Shown here piece by piece: positions 36,541 to 45,291 of a stretch of 64,000 nucleotides of DNA. Positions within the stretch are counted from its first letter, which is position 1. Every line of letters begins with the position of its first letter. The DNA comes from Pseudomonas sp. GV085. Its GTDB lineage: Bacteria; Pseudomonadota; Gammaproteobacteria; Pseudomonadales; Pseudomonadaceae. The stretch covers positions 248,001 through 312,000 of the forward strand of contig NZ_QAOV01000001.1 of the NCBI RefSeq assembly GCF_003050925.1, written 5' to 3'. A model generated the notes under the pieces. That model saw only the letters and a program-made list of their open reading frames with translations. It made no database searches and was not told the origin of the DNA. A program made the translations under genes and the position numbers.

Positions 36541-37449
36541 ATGGAACACCAACCTCTGACTCATCCGGTGAGTGCCGCCCCCGTGCGCGCTGTTCGGGGT
36601 GTTTCGCCAACGACGCGCGCCTGGTTTTTTCTCTCGCCGTCGATGCTGTTTCTTGGCGTACTGATTGCCGCAAGCCTCTTGGTACTGCGCATGAGCGTGG
36701 GCACCAAAGGCGCGGAATGGTCCGGGTTCAGCCTGGCCAGTTACGCCCAGTTGCTGGAACCCTATTACCTCAAGTCGCTGATGCTGACCTTGCGCCTGGC
36801 GCTGATCAGCGCGGTGATCGCCGTGATCCTGGCGATCCCGGTGGCCTACACCATGTCGCGCCTGAGCTCGCCGTTCGTGCGCCGGATCTTCCTGGCGGCA
36901 GTGTTGCTGCCCTTGCTGGTCAACCTGTTGCTGCAAAGCTACGGCTGGCTGGTGATCCTCGGTCCCGGTGGCATGCTCAACCAGACCCTGATGGGCCTGG
37001 GCCTGATCAAGCGCCCGATCATGCTGTTGTACAACCAGAACGGCGTGTTGATGGGCCTGGTGCAAACCGCCTTCCCGCTGGCCGTGTTGCCGATTGCCAG
37101 CGCCATGCGCGGCGTCGCTCGCAGTTACGAAGAAGCCGCCGCGACCCTCGGCGCCAGTCGCTTCCAAGTGTTTCGCCAGGTGGTATTGCCGATGAGTCTG
37201 CCGGGGATCATTACCGGTGCGACCCTGGTGTTCGCCTACAACGCCAGCAGTTTCGTGGTGCCGTTGCTGCTCGGTGGCCGGCGTGTGCCGATGCTGGCGG
37301 TGATGGTGCATGACCAGATCGCCCCGCTGATGAACTGGCCCGCCGCATCCGCTGCCGGTGTGGTGCTGATCGTCACCACCCTCGCGATCATGACCCTGTC
37401 CGAATACATCACTGGCCGTCGTCGCCGCATGCTGGAGGCTTCGCAATGA
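36541..37449 (+). CDS. ABC transporter permease (PotB/PotH-like)
   Basis: Protein of 302 aa with six TM helices, first at about residues 36-58. The EAA-type loop appears as YEEAAATLGASRFQVFRQVVLPMSLPGIITGATLVF, contacting the ATPase. No strong ribosome site is seen before the ATG at 36541; a TTG at 36523 would add six residues. Ends by overlapping the next permease gene (ATGA). Forms the membrane pore with it. Confidence 0.88.
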   Translation: MEHQPLTHPVSAAPVRAVRGVSPTTRAWFFLSPSMLFLGVLIAASLLVLRMSVGTKGAEWSGFSLASYAQLLEPYYLKSLMLTLRLALISAVIAVILAIPVAYTMSRLSSPFVRRIFLAAVLLPLLVNLLLQSYGWLVILGPGGMLNQTLMGLGLIKRPIMLLYNQNGVLMGLVQTAFPLAVLPIASAMRGVARSYEEAAATLGASRFQVFRQVVLPMSLPGIITGATLVFAYNASSFVVPLLLGGRRVPMLAVMVHDQIAPLMNWPAASAAGVVLIVTTLAIMTLSEYITGRRRRMLEASQ

Positions 37450-38294
37450 GTACCCTGATCAAGAAGCGCCAGTCGCTGTTGCCCGGCGAGACCGGCAAGT
37501 TTGCCGGCATCCTCTCGGGCTTCATCCTGCTGTTGGCGGTGTTGCCGATCCTGACCATGATCGTCATGTCCTTCAGCGGCGCGTCGAACCTCGACTTCCC
37601 GCCGAGCAGCTACAGCCTGCAATGGTACAAGGCCGCCTGGCACACCTTCGTGTCGCCGGACGCCAGTGACGTGCTGAGCCTGGGCAAAGCCATGAGCACC
37701 AGCCTGATGGTGGCGTGCCTGACCATGATTTTCGCCACGATCATTGCGGTGCCGGCGGCCTACGCGCTGACCCGTTGCGAGTTCCGCGGCAAGGCCGTGG
37801 CGCTGCAACTGATGTCGTTGCCACTGGTGTTCCCGATGGTGGTATTGGGGCTGGCGTTGCTGCTGGTGTTCGACAGCCTGCCGTTCCAGATGACCACCTC
37901 GCGCCTGGTGATTGCCCACGTGATCCTCGCCTTGCCGTTCGTGGTGAAGAACTGCACGGCGGCGATGCTCTCCATCGGCAGTGAAGTCGAAGAGGCTGCG
38001 CAAATGCTCGGTGCTTCACCGCTGCGGGCGATTGTCGATGTGGTGGTGCCGTTGATGAAGTCGGGGATCCTGGCAGGCATGCTGCTGGCGTTCATCGTCT
38101 CGTTCAACGAGTTCACCGTGACCTACTTCCTCTACACCATCGATGTGATGACCGTGCCGATCTGGATGTACAGCCGCACCGTGTCTTCGCTCGACCCAAC
38201 CGTATTTTCGTTTGCCGTGCTGATCGTGTTGATCGACTTTGTCCTCATTTGGGCGCTCGAAAAACTGGTTGGTGAAGGTGGCGTTTCGTTCTGA
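37446..38294 (+). CDS. ABC transporter permease (PotC/PotI-like)
   Basis: Protein of 282 aa with about six TM helices. EAA loop EVEEAAQMLGASPLRAIVDVVVPLMKSGILAG, typical of PotC-type permeases. Start codon overlaps the stop of the preceding permease by 4 bp, so translation is coupled. It pairs with that permease and the ATPase at 38313. Confidence 0.9.
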   Translation: MSTLIKKRQSLLPGETGKFAGILSGFILLLAVLPILTMIVMSFSGASNLDFPPSSYSLQWYKAAWHTFVSPDASDVLSLGKAMSTSLMVACLTMIFATIIAVPAAYALTRCEFRGKAVALQLMSLPLVFPMVVLGLALLLVFDSLPFQMTTSRLVIAHVILALPFVVKNCTAAMLSIGSEVEEAAQMLGASPLRAIVDVVVPLMKSGILAGMLLAFIVSFNEFTVTYFLYTIDVMTVPIWMYSRTVSSLDPTVFSFAVLIVLIDFVLIWALEKLVGEGGVSF

Positions 38295-38312
38295 TTTCTT
38301 GAGGTGATTCAC

Positions 38313-39368
38313 ATGTCTGGTCTGATTCTGGAAAACGTCGAGAAACACTACGGCTCGGCCTGCGCGGTAACGGATGTGAACCTGCATTTGCCCGAGGGCA
38401 AACTGGTGTGTTTCCTCGGCCCTTCGGGCTGCGGCAAAACCACCTTGCTGCGCATGATTGCCGGCCTTGAAACCCTGACCGGCGGCGAGATCCGCCTGGA
38501 CGGTGAAGACATCGGCAACACCCCGGCGCACCTGCGCAATTTCGGCATGGTGTTCCAGTCCCTGGCGTTGTTCCCGCACATGACGGTGGGGGAGAACATC
38601 GCCTATCCGCTGAAACTGCGCGGGGTCAGCAAGGCTGACCAGCAGGCGCGGGTGGTGGAGTTGCTGGAACTGATCCAGTTGCAGCAGATGATCAATCGTC
38701 CGGTGGCCAAGCTGTCCGGCGGGCAACGCCAGCGCGTGGCGATTGCCCGGGCAATTGCTTCGCACCCGAAAATCCTCCTGCTCGACGAGCCGCTGTCGGC
38801 GCTGGACGCCAAACTGCGCGAGTCGATGCAGGTGGAAATCCGTCAGCTGCAACAACGCCTGAACATCACCACCATCATGGTGACCCACGACCAGCGCGAG
38901 GCCATGACCATGGCCGATATCGTGGTCGTATTGGGTGAGCACAAGGTGCAGCAGGTGGGCACGCCGATTGAAATCTACCGCCACCCGGCCAACGAGTTCG
39001 TCGCGGACTTCATCGGCTCGGGCAACATCTTCCCGGCCACGGTGCTGGGCAACGGCAAGGTCAGCTTGCCAGGCGGCGATGCGCTGCAAGTGCCGATCTG
39101 CAGCAGCATTGTGGTCGGTGAAAAAGTGAAGATGCTGATTCGCCCGGAAGACCTGCAACTGTCGGCTCCGCAGGCGACCGCGGGCAACCGTCTACTGGGC
39201 AAGGTGACCTTCGTGCGGGATATCGGTGCGACCATCGAGACCACGGTGGAGTGTTCCGGGGTGTCGTTTACCGCGCTGAGCACGCCGTGCCAGGGCTTTG
39301 GCCTGAGCGTTGGGCATCCGGTGTCGGTGACCTTGCCGGTGGAGGCTTGTCGGGTACTGGGGGCCTGA
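38313..39368 (+). CDS. ABC transporter ATP-binding protein (PotA/FbpC type)
   Basis: Protein of 351 aa. Walker A GPSGCGKTTL, Q-loop FQSLALFPHMTV, signature LSGGQRQRVAIARAI, Walker B ILLLDEPLSALD and H-loop VTHDQREAMT; the C-terminal ~100 residues form a TOBE-type domain. GAGGTG lies 6 nt before the ATG at 38313. Last gene of the importer. The family powers uptake of polyamines, iron or related solutes; the binding protein and permeases favour polyamine-like substrates. Confidence 0.92.
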   Translation: MSGLILENVEKHYGSACAVTDVNLHLPEGKLVCFLGPSGCGKTTLLRMIAGLETLTGGEIRLDGEDIGNTPAHLRNFGMVFQSLALFPHMTVGENIAYPLKLRGVSKADQQARVVELLELIQLQQMINRPVAKLSGGQRQRVAIARAIASHPKILLLDEPLSALDAKLRESMQVEIRQLQQRLNITTIMVTHDQREAMTMADIVVVLGEHKVQQVGTPIEIYRHPANEFVADFIGSGNIFPATVLGNGKVSLPGGDALQVPICSSIVVGEKVKMLIRPEDLQLSAPQATAGNRLLGKVTFVRDIGATIETTVECSGVSFTALSTPCQGFGLSVGHPVSVTLPVEACRVLGA

Positions 39369-39396
39369 TCCAGGATTTATATTGCCTGAACTGGCC

Positions 39397-39473
39397 CTAT
39401 CGCGAGCAGGCTCGCTCCTACATGGGGGTTGTGTACACCGGCCCATTGTAGGAGTGAGCCTGCTCGCGATGGG
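39397..39473. repeat. REP pair (GCGAGC family), outward-facing arrangement
   Basis: Here the CTCGCTCCTACA unit comes first and TGTAGGAGTGAGC follows, the reverse order of most pairs in this window. Confidence 0.85.
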
Positions 39474-39500
39474 GCCGGCACAACCAACACAAATTCTGGA

Positions 39501-40430
39501 TCAAACCGATAAGCGCAACCGCGCCAGATCCCGCAACGGCGGCGCCCCGAACAACCGGCTGTACTCCCGGCTGAACTGCGACGGGCTTTCATACCCGACC
39601 CGATACCCCGCCGCCGAAGCTTCCAGCCCTTCGGCCAGCATCAACCGCCGTGCTTCCTGCAGGCGCAACTGCTTCTGGTACTGCAACGGACTCATCGCCG
39701 TCATCGCCTTGAAGCGGTGATGCAGCGTCGACACGCTCAGGTTCACTTCCTTGGCCAGATCGTCGATACGCAACGGCTGTTCAAAGTTGCCGTTGAGCCA
39801 TTTGATCGCCTGGCTGATGCGATGGCTCTGACTGTTGGCGATGGCGATTTCGTACAGCCGATGTCCCTGCTTGCTGCGCAACAATCGGTAGAGTATTTCT
39901 CGACGAATCAGCGGCGCCAGCATGGCGATGTCTTTTGGCGTGTCCAGCAACCGCGCCAGGCGCAGCACCGCGTCGAGCATCGCGCTGTCGAGTTTTTCGA
40001 CATACAGCCCGCGCCCGGTCGGCCGGGAGGGCACTCCGAGGGGGCCGGCGTCGGCGATCAATGCAGTGATTTCCGTGGGTTCGATGTCCAGGCGCAAGGC
40101 CAGGATCGGTTCCTCGGGCGAGACATCCACCACCCGTCCACTGAGCGGCATCGAGACCGAGACCACCAGGTAGTTCAACGGGTCGTAGTTGAAGTACTCG
40201 TTGGCCAGCTGAACTTCCTTGCGCCCCTGGGCCATGATGCACAGCGCCGGTTGCGCGAGCACCGGGGCGAACTCGTGGGACTGGCTGTGGCGGGACATGA
40301 ACAGTGAGCCAATGGCGGTCGCATAACTGCCATCTTCGGCGGTGTTACGGCGAATGATCGCCGCCAGTTCCGCGCGCTGGTGCTCCAAGTCTGGGTTCAG
40401 CGGCGCTTCAGAGTGATCGAGCGACGACAT
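39501..40430 (-). CDS. AraC-family regulator with AraC_N domain
   Basis: Protein of 309 aa. N-terminal AraC_N-type segment SQSHEFAPVLAQPALCIMAQGRKEVQLANEYFNYDPLNYLVVSVSMPLSG, and C-terminal HTH pair RIDDLAKEVNLSVSTLHHRFKAMTAMSPLQYQKQLRLQEARRLML plus AAGYRVGYESPSQFSREYSRLFG. I chose ATG 40430 because GAGG lies about 9 nt upstream; longer in-frame reading to 40565 is unlikely. Members often control nearby oxidoreductases. The target may be the monooxygenase-like gene at 40860, which is divergent. Confidence 0.86.
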   Translation of the reverse strand: MSSLDHSEAPLNPDLEHQRAELAAIIRRNTAEDGSYATAIGSLFMSRHSQSHEFAPVLAQPALCIMAQGRKEVQLANEYFNYDPLNYLVVSVSMPLSGRVVDVSPEEPILALRLDIEPTEITALIADAGPLGVPSRPTGRGLYVEKLDSAMLDAVLRLARLLDTPKDIAMLAPLIRREILYRLLRSKQGHRLYEIAIANSQSHRISQAIKWLNGNFEQPLRIDDLAKEVNLSVSTLHHRFKAMTAMSPLQYQKQLRLQEARRLMLAEGLEASAAGYRVGYESPSQFSREYSRLFGAPPLRDLARLRLSV

Positions 40431-40595
40431 GCAAGGCATCCTCGGCAAGGCATGAGTAATGGGCAGAGCATAAGTTTGTGCAAGCCGCAGCGGTAGACAC
40501 ATCCTGCCCGATGCTTGCCTGATTCTGCTCGGGGTTGGTTTCGTTCCCAAGCACGGCCAACGCACAGGCGCGCTTCAACTAACGCCGATAACCCC

Positions 40596-40672
40596 GTAGG
40601 AGCTGCCGAAGGCTGCGATCTTTTGACCTTCACTTTCAAAATCAAAAGATCGCAGCCTTCGGCAGCTCCTAC
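40596..40672. repeat. REP pair (AGCTGCCGAAGGC family), inverted
   Basis: GTAGGAGCTGCCGAAGGCTG with GATCTTTTG and an inverted copy ending CAGCTCCTAC, in the gap between the AraC gene and the monooxygenase-like gene. Apart from this pair I see no gene in 40431-40859. Confidence 0.9.
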
Positions 40673-40859
40673 ACAAAGCTCGTATGGCAGAACCGTGACA
40701 GGGTTTTACTGCTTGTTACAGGCTGGCGATGCAGTTTCGCAGGATTGTGCAACGCGCCGGCAGGAATCGACTAACGAGACAGGCGTCGCGGCCCTTAACC
40801 TTTGATCCTGTCGCAGCCCGTCCCCCGGGCTGCCACGCGACTCCCCGGGAGGGTTGAAC

Positions 40860-41213
40860 ATGTCCAAGCAGATCCCTGTCAGTCATATGGCCTTCGTTCG
40901 AGCGCGCACCGGGCGCTCGGCGGAACTCGGTGTACGCCTCAGCGCCCTGATCGAACCGTCCCGCGCAGCGCCTGGCTGCCTGAGCTTTGCCTTGCAGCAT
41001 TCGCAGTGCGATCCGCAGCTTTGGCTGGTCTCCGGTTTCTGGAGCAATCAACAGGCCATGACTGCGTACTTCAGCACGCCGGCGATGGAGATTTTTGCCG
41101 AGCTGGTGCAGGAGCTGGTGGTCAACAGCCTGGATTTCCACACCTTCAAGGATGTCTCGGCGGCGCAGGCCCTCGATCAGTCCGCAGTGGCGGTACACAA
41201 ACTGGCCGGTTGA
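40860..41213 (+). CDS. Antibiotic biosynthesis monooxygenase-like (ABM) protein
   Basis: Protein of 117 aa with a ferredoxin-like ABM domain: SHMAFVRARTGRSAELGVRLSALIEPSRAAPGCLSFALQHSQCDPQLWLVSGFWSNQQAMTAYFSTPAMEIF matches the domain pattern. Such small dimeric proteins oxidise quinol-type or other aromatic substrates without cofactor, or bind haem. GGAGGG lies 6 nt before the ATG at 40860. Substrate unknown; it may be controlled by the divergent AraC regulator. Confidence 0.75.
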   Translation: MSKQIPVSHMAFVRARTGRSAELGVRLSALIEPSRAAPGCLSFALQHSQCDPQLWLVSGFWSNQQAMTAYFSTPAMEIFAELVQELVVNSLDFHTFKDVSAAQALDQSAVAVHKLAG

Positions 41214-41255
41214 GGGTTTAATGATGGCATTCTCAACCAGCCAGGATGTCGCGAC

Positions 41256-41486
41256 ATGGCACGTAAAGCCTTTGATCACTTCGAAGCTGTTTCCGCTGTA
41301 GTACCGGGCGAGGGTGGTTACCACGCCGCTATCGCCGTCAAAGCCCTGGGTGGTGCCGGCGCTCCGCGTTTTCACAAAGTGCTGGAAGGCCAGATCTTCA
41401 AGACCGCTCACGAGGCCGATGATGCGGCCGCCAAGGAACTGACCCACCTCAAGGACGTCAAGGAAAACACCGACCTGCTCTGGTGA
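41256..41486 (+). CDS. Small conserved hypothetical protein
   Basis: Protein of 76 aa, FDHFEAVSAVVPGEGGYHAAIAVKALGGAG..., without signal or TM. An AGGATG sits about 9 nt before the ATG. I do not recognise a domain, but the base usage is normal for the region and it fits between the ABM gene and a convergent reductase gene. Confidence 0.65.
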   Translation: MARKAFDHFEAVSAVVPGEGGYHAAIAVKALGGAGAPRFHKVLEGQIFKTAHEADDAAAKELTHLKDVKENTDLLW

Positions 41487-41489
41487 TTC

Positions 41490-42113
41490 TCATCGCCCCG
41501 GGCGGTACATCTTGAACAACGCCTCGGGCCCCAGCTGGAAATAATCCGCTGGCCCGCCGCCGCGCAGAATCGGTTCTGCCGCGGCGGTGTCGTATATCCC
41601 ATCCTTCAACAGCCATTTGGCGATATGCACGGCGACCACTTCGCCGAGGATCAGCCAGCTGGGCACCACATTGCCGTCCGCCCGTTGCAACTGGATGATC
41701 TGCGTGACCTTGCACTCGAAGGACACCGGGCTCTCGGCCACCCGCGGCACCTGAATGACCTTCGAGGCAACGGTCGTCAGCCCGGCCAGTTCGAATTCGT
41801 TGACTTCAGGCCCGACCATGGCGCAGCTCTGGTTCATCTGCTCGGCCAGCGGCCGCGTGGCCAGGTTCCAGGCGAACTCGCCGGTCTGTTCGATGTTGTT
41901 CAGGCTGTCTTTGCGCCCGATACTGGAAAACCCGATGATCGGCGGAATGTAGTTGAAGGCGTTGAAGAAGCTGTAGGGCGCGAGGTTCAAGTGGCCCTCG
42001 GCATTCTGTGAAGAGATCCAGCCGATGGGGCGCGGGCCGACGATGGCATTGAACGGATCGTGGGGCAGGCCGTGGCCGTTGGCGGGTTCGTAGAAGTGGA
42101 TGTCGTCGGGCAT
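41490..42113 (-). CDS. Flavin reductase-family protein
   Basis: Protein of 207 aa with the FMN-binding split-barrel signature FNAIVGPRPIGWISSQNAEGHLNLAPYSFFNAFNYIPPIIGFSS followed by KDSLNNIEQTGEFAWNLATR. Family members reduce FMN for a partner monooxygenase or bind flavin in other roles. I chose ATG 42113, which gives the family-typical N-terminus; an upstream ATG at 42149 would add twelve residues. Converges with the small gene before it. Partner unknown. Confidence 0.85.
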   Translation of the reverse strand: MPDDIHFYEPANGHGLPHDPFNAIVGPRPIGWISSQNAEGHLNLAPYSFFNAFNYIPPIIGFSSIGRKDSLNNIEQTGEFAWNLATRPLAEQMNQSCAMVGPEVNEFELAGLTTVASKVIQVPRVAESPVSFECKVTQIIQLQRADGNVVPSWLILGEVVAVHIAKWLLKDGIYDTAAAEPILRGGGPADYFQLGPEALFKMYRPGR

Positions 42114-42191
42114 GGAGTAATTCCAGGGCGTAGTTCGGGTGGCGTTCATAGTGCAAGGATGAACCGCTGAATTCCAGTCGACTCTACCCTC

Positions 42192-42274
42192 TGTGGGAGC
42201 GAGCTTGCTCGCGATGGTGTATCAGATAAGTTGGTGTCGACTGACACTCCATCGCGAGCAGGCTCGCTCCCACA
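42192..42274. repeat. REP pair (GCGAGC family, TGTGGGAG end), inverted
   Basis: TGTGGGAGCGAGCTTGCTCG and inverted copy ending GCTCGCTCCCACA. Confidence 0.9.
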
Positions 42275-42293
42275 AGGGGTTATGTTGATTCAA

Positions 42294-42332
42294 TAAAAAA
42301 GGGGCAGACCCCGGTGAGATCTGCCCCTTTTC
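42294..42332 (-). terminator. Rho-independent terminator of the MFS permease gene
   Basis: Stem GGGGCAGA/TCTGCCCC around an 11-nt loop, followed on the minus strand by T6 (A-run at 42295-42300). Confidence 0.85.
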
Positions 42333-42345
42333 CTTGAGGCTTGAT

Positions 42346-43665
42346 TTAGTCCGTGACAATCCGTGAATGCTTGCGGGTGTCTTTCATGGTGACGTACACC
42401 AGCAACGACACGGCAATACACGCGGTCACGTACCAGTAGTAACCCGTCTCCATGCCGATGCTCTTGAACCACAGCGCGATGTATTCGGCGGTGCCACCGA
42501 AGATCGAAACGGTCAGTGCGTACGGCAGGCCCACGCCCAGTGCGCGGATTTCGGTCGGGAACAGTTCGGCCTTCACCACCGCATTGATCGAGGTGTAGCC
42601 ACTGACGATGATCAGCGCCGCCATGATCAGGAAGAACGCGCCCCACCAGGTCTGGATGGTGTGCAGGGTGGTGAGGATCGGCACGGTGAACAGGGTGCCC
42701 AGGATGCCGAAGGCAATCAGGATCGGCCGGCGACCGATTTTATCCGAAAGCCCGCCGATCACCGGTTGCAGGCACATGAACAGGAACAGTGTGGCGGCGG
42801 AAATGGTGGTGGAGTCGGAAATGCTCATGCCGACGGTGTTCACCAGGTATTTCTGCATGTACGTGGTGTAGGTGTAGAACGCCAGGGTACCGCCCATGGT
42901 CAGGCCGACCACGGTCATCAGTTCCTTGGGGTGACGCATCAAGGTGCGCATCGCGCTTTCCTTGGCTTTTTCTTTCTTGGTGAAGGACTCGGTTTCTTCC
43001 ATGCCACGACGCAGATAGAGCGCAACCACGGCACACAGCGCGCCGATGGCGAACGGGATGCGCCAGCCCCAGGCGTACAGCTCTTCGGTAGTCAGGAAGT
43101 TCTGCAGGACAATCAGCACTGCCAAAGCGATGAGCTGGCCAGAGATCAGGGTCACGTACTGGAAGCTGGAGTAGAAGCCACGACGTTCCTTGGTCGCCAT
43201 CTCGCTGAGGTAGGTGGCGGAGGTGCCGTATTCGCCACCCACCGACAGGCCTTGCAGCAAGCGCGCGAACACCAGCAGGATCGGCGCACCGATGCCGATG
43301 ACTTCGTAACTCGGGCTCAGGGCGATCAGCAGCGAGCCGAAGCACATCAGGTACACCGAAGCCATCAGGGCCTTTTTGCGCCCGACCTTGTCGGCATACA
43401 GCCCCATCAGCCAGCCACCGATCGGACGCATCAGGAAGCCCACGGCGAAAATCGCGGCGGTGTTGAGCAGTTGGGCGGTGGTGTCGCCTTTGGGGAAGAA
43501 GGTCTTGGCGAAGTACAGGGAGAAGGCGGCGTAGACGTACCAGTCGTACCACTCGACCATGTTGCCGACGGAACCGCTGAAAATCGATTTGATGCGACTG
43601 GCGGTGGTTCTTTCCTTGGCCGGTGCGGCAGCCGACCCAAGCGGCAGGGAGTTGGAGTTATCCAT
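42346..43665 (-). CDS. kgtP: MHS-family permease, alpha-ketoglutarate type
   Basis: Protein of 439 aa, about 12 TM, of the metabolite:H+ symporter (MHS) branch. Signature GNMVEWYDWYVYAAFSLYF at the N-terminus, then RPIGGWLMGLYADKVGRKKALMASV and LSVGGEYGTSATYLSEMA. Resembles the alpha-ketoglutarate permeases KgtP/PA5530. The adjacent MifR/MifS pair, which controls PA5530 in P. aeruginosa, supports this substrate. AAGGAT precedes ATG 43665 by 6 nt. Upstream is a sigma-54 promoter with two activator-like sites. Confidence 0.82.
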   Translation of the reverse strand: MDNSNSLPLGSAAAPAKERTTASRIKSIFSGSVGNMVEWYDWYVYAAFSLYFAKTFFPKGDTTAQLLNTAAIFAVGFLMRPIGGWLMGLYADKVGRKKALMASVYLMCFGSLLIALSPSYEVIGIGAPILLVFARLLQGLSVGGEYGTSATYLSEMATKERRGFYSSFQYVTLISGQLIALAVLIVLQNFLTTEELYAWGWRIPFAIGALCAVVALYLRRGMEETESFTKKEKAKESAMRTLMRHPKELMTVVGLTMGGTLAFYTYTTYMQKYLVNTVGMSISDSTTISAATLFLFMCLQPVIGGLSDKIGRRPILIAFGILGTLFTVPILTTLHTIQTWWGAFFLIMAALIIVSGYTSINAVVKAELFPTEIRALGVGLPYALTVSIFGGTAEYIALWFKSIGMETGYYWYVTACIAVSLLVYVTMKDTRKHSRIVTD

Positions 43666-43728
43666 TGAAGGATCCTTCATTTAATTGTTTTTGTGGAGCG
43701 CGAATAAACGCAGCCTGCAAGGGCTATA

Positions 43729-43743
43729 GCAGGAGCTGTGCCA
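43729..43743 (-). promoter_or_regulatory. Sigma-54 (-24/-12) promoter for the kgtP-like gene
   Basis: Minus-strand TGGCACAGCTCCTGC matches TGGCACG-N4-TTGC with GG and GC correctly spaced and two mismatches. It ends 64 bp before the ATG. The neighbouring MifR-type activator is sigma-54 dependent. Confidence 0.8.
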
Positions 43744-43781
43744 AGGGGGAGAGGGGCGGTTTAGAGGGGTGGTGGTGTTTC

Positions 43782-43835
43782 GGTGAGCGGAAATCCGCTT
43801 GTCTGTAGTTGGTGGTGAGCGGAAAATTGCTCAAG
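43782..43835. promoter_or_regulatory. Two tandem upstream activator sites
   Basis: GGTGAGCGGAAATCCGCTTG at 43782-43801 and the related GGTGAGCGGAAAATTGCTCA from 43814, 32 bp apart (about three helical turns), upstream of the sigma-54 promoter. Likely MifR binding sites; inferred from position. Confidence 0.6.
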
Positions 43836-43852
43836 TGTTGCTGTGGTTGTAC

Positions 43853-43937
43853 CGGCCTCATCGCGAGCAGGCTCACTCCTACAATGGATCGGCGTACATC
43901 AAACCACTGTAGGAGTGAGCCTGCTCGCGATGAGGCC
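43853..43937. repeat. REP pair (GCGAGC family), outward-facing arrangement
   Basis: GGCCTCATCGCGAGCAGGCT..CACTCCTACA then TGTAGGAGTGAGCCTGCTCG and GATGAGGCC; arms are inverted about the centre. Confidence 0.85.
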
Positions 43938-43956
43938 AGAGCAGACGCCACAAAAA

Positions 43957-45291
43957 TCAGGCCTCGGGCAAAAACATCTCCCGGCTCAACCCATGCCGCT
44001 GCATCTTTTCATTGAAGGTCCGGCGCGGCAGTTGCAGTTCTTCGAGCACCGCTTTCACATCGCCCTTGTGCCGGGTCAGCGCGGCACGCAGGCATTGCGC
44101 TTCGAACGCTTCCTGCTGCGCTGCCAGTGACTGGCCGGGCTCGATGCCCAAGGGCTCCGGCTCACCCAACCCCAATACCTGACGCTCGGCGACGTTCGCC
44201 AGTTCGCGCACATTGCCCGGCCAGTCGTGGCTCAGCAGGTGACTCAACTGTGCGCCGCTCAACGGTGGAAATTTACGTCCCAGCCGTTCGGCGGCGTTTT
44301 GGGCAAAGGATTCGAACAGCAGCGGAATGTCTTCCCGGCGTTCGCGCAAGGGCGGCAGGCGTAGTTCTGCGACGTTCAAACGATAGGCCAGGTCTTCGCG
44401 AAAACGTCCGGCCCGCGCTTCGTCGAGCAGGTCCGGTTTGGTCGCGGCGATGATGCGCAGATCCACGCGGATGCTCTGGTTCGAACCCAGTCGTTCAAGC
44501 TTTTGCTCTTGCAACACCCGCAGCAATTTCACTTGTTGGGCCAGGGGCATGCTTTCGATTTCATCGAGAAACAGCGTGCCGCCGTCGGCGTACTCCAGTT
44601 TGCCGATGCGCTTGCCGGACGCCCCGGTGAACGCGCCGCTCTCGTGACCGAACAGCTCGGCCTCGAACAATTGCTCGGGGATGGCCGCGCAGTTGAGTGC
44701 GACAAAGGGTTTGTCGGCCCGTGGTCCGAAGTCGTGCAGGCAGCGGGCGACCAGTTCCTTGCCGCTGCCGGTTTCACCGCGGATCAATACGTTGACCGGC
44801 AGCGCCGCCAGATCGAGAACCTGCCGACGCAGGTTTTGCAGGCCACGGGACACGCCTAGCAGCGTGGCATCCAGTTTGGCGCGGTTGTCCGCCTGTTCGT
44901 GCAGCGCGCGGTTTTCCAGCACCAGCCGACGCTTGTCGAGGGCGCGGCGCAGGCTGCCGAGCAGGGTTTGCGGGCTGAAGGGTTTCTCCAGGAAATCGTA
45001 GGCACCGTCGCGCATGGCCTCGACGGCCATCGGTACATCACCGTGGCCTGTCAGCAGGATCACCGGCAAATCGGCATCCCGGCGTTGTACTTCGGCCAGC
45101 AGTTCCAGGCCGGTCATGCCGGGCATGCGCACGTCGCTGAGAATCACCCCGGCAAAATGCCTGGGCAATTGCGCCAGGCATTCATCGGCGCGGCTGAACA
45201 GCTGCACCTCGAAACCCGACAGGCTCAACCATTGCTCGACGGCACTGCGGATGCTGCTTTCGTCGTCGACCACGATCACTGAGTTCAGCAT
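43957..45291 (-). CDS. mifR: Sigma-54 dependent response regulator MifR
   Basis: Protein of 444 aa (NtrC/DctD family). Receiver domain with D53 (LSDVRMPG) and K in FLEKPF, central AAA+ domain with Walker A GETGSGKE, the sigma-54 contacting GAFTGA, Walker B LFLDEIE, and a C-terminal Fis-like HTH (KAVLEELQLPRRTFNEKMQRHGL). Its gene overlaps the kinase gene by a few bases. MifR activates alpha-ketoglutarate uptake in P. aeruginosa; the neighbouring permease with its sigma-54 promoter supports this. Confidence 0.9.
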   Translation of the reverse strand: MLNSVIVVDDESSIRSAVEQWLSLSGFEVQLFSRADECLAQLPRHFAGVILSDVRMPGMTGLELLAEVQRRDADLPVILLTGHGDVPMAVEAMRDGAYDFLEKPFSPQTLLGSLRRALDKRRLVLENRALHEQADNRAKLDATLLGVSRGLQNLRRQVLDLAALPVNVLIRGETGSGKELVARCLHDFGPRADKPFVALNCAAIPEQLFEAELFGHESGAFTGASGKRIGKLEYADGGTLFLDEIESMPLAQQVKLLRVLQEQKLERLGSNQSIRVDLRIIAATKPDLLDEARAGRFREDLAYRLNVAELRLPPLRERREDIPLLFESFAQNAAERLGRKFPPLSGAQLSHLLSHDWPGNVRELANVAERQVLGLGEPEPLGIEPGQSLAAQQEAFEAQCLRAALTRHKGDVKAVLEELQLPRRTFNEKMQRHGLSREMFLPEA

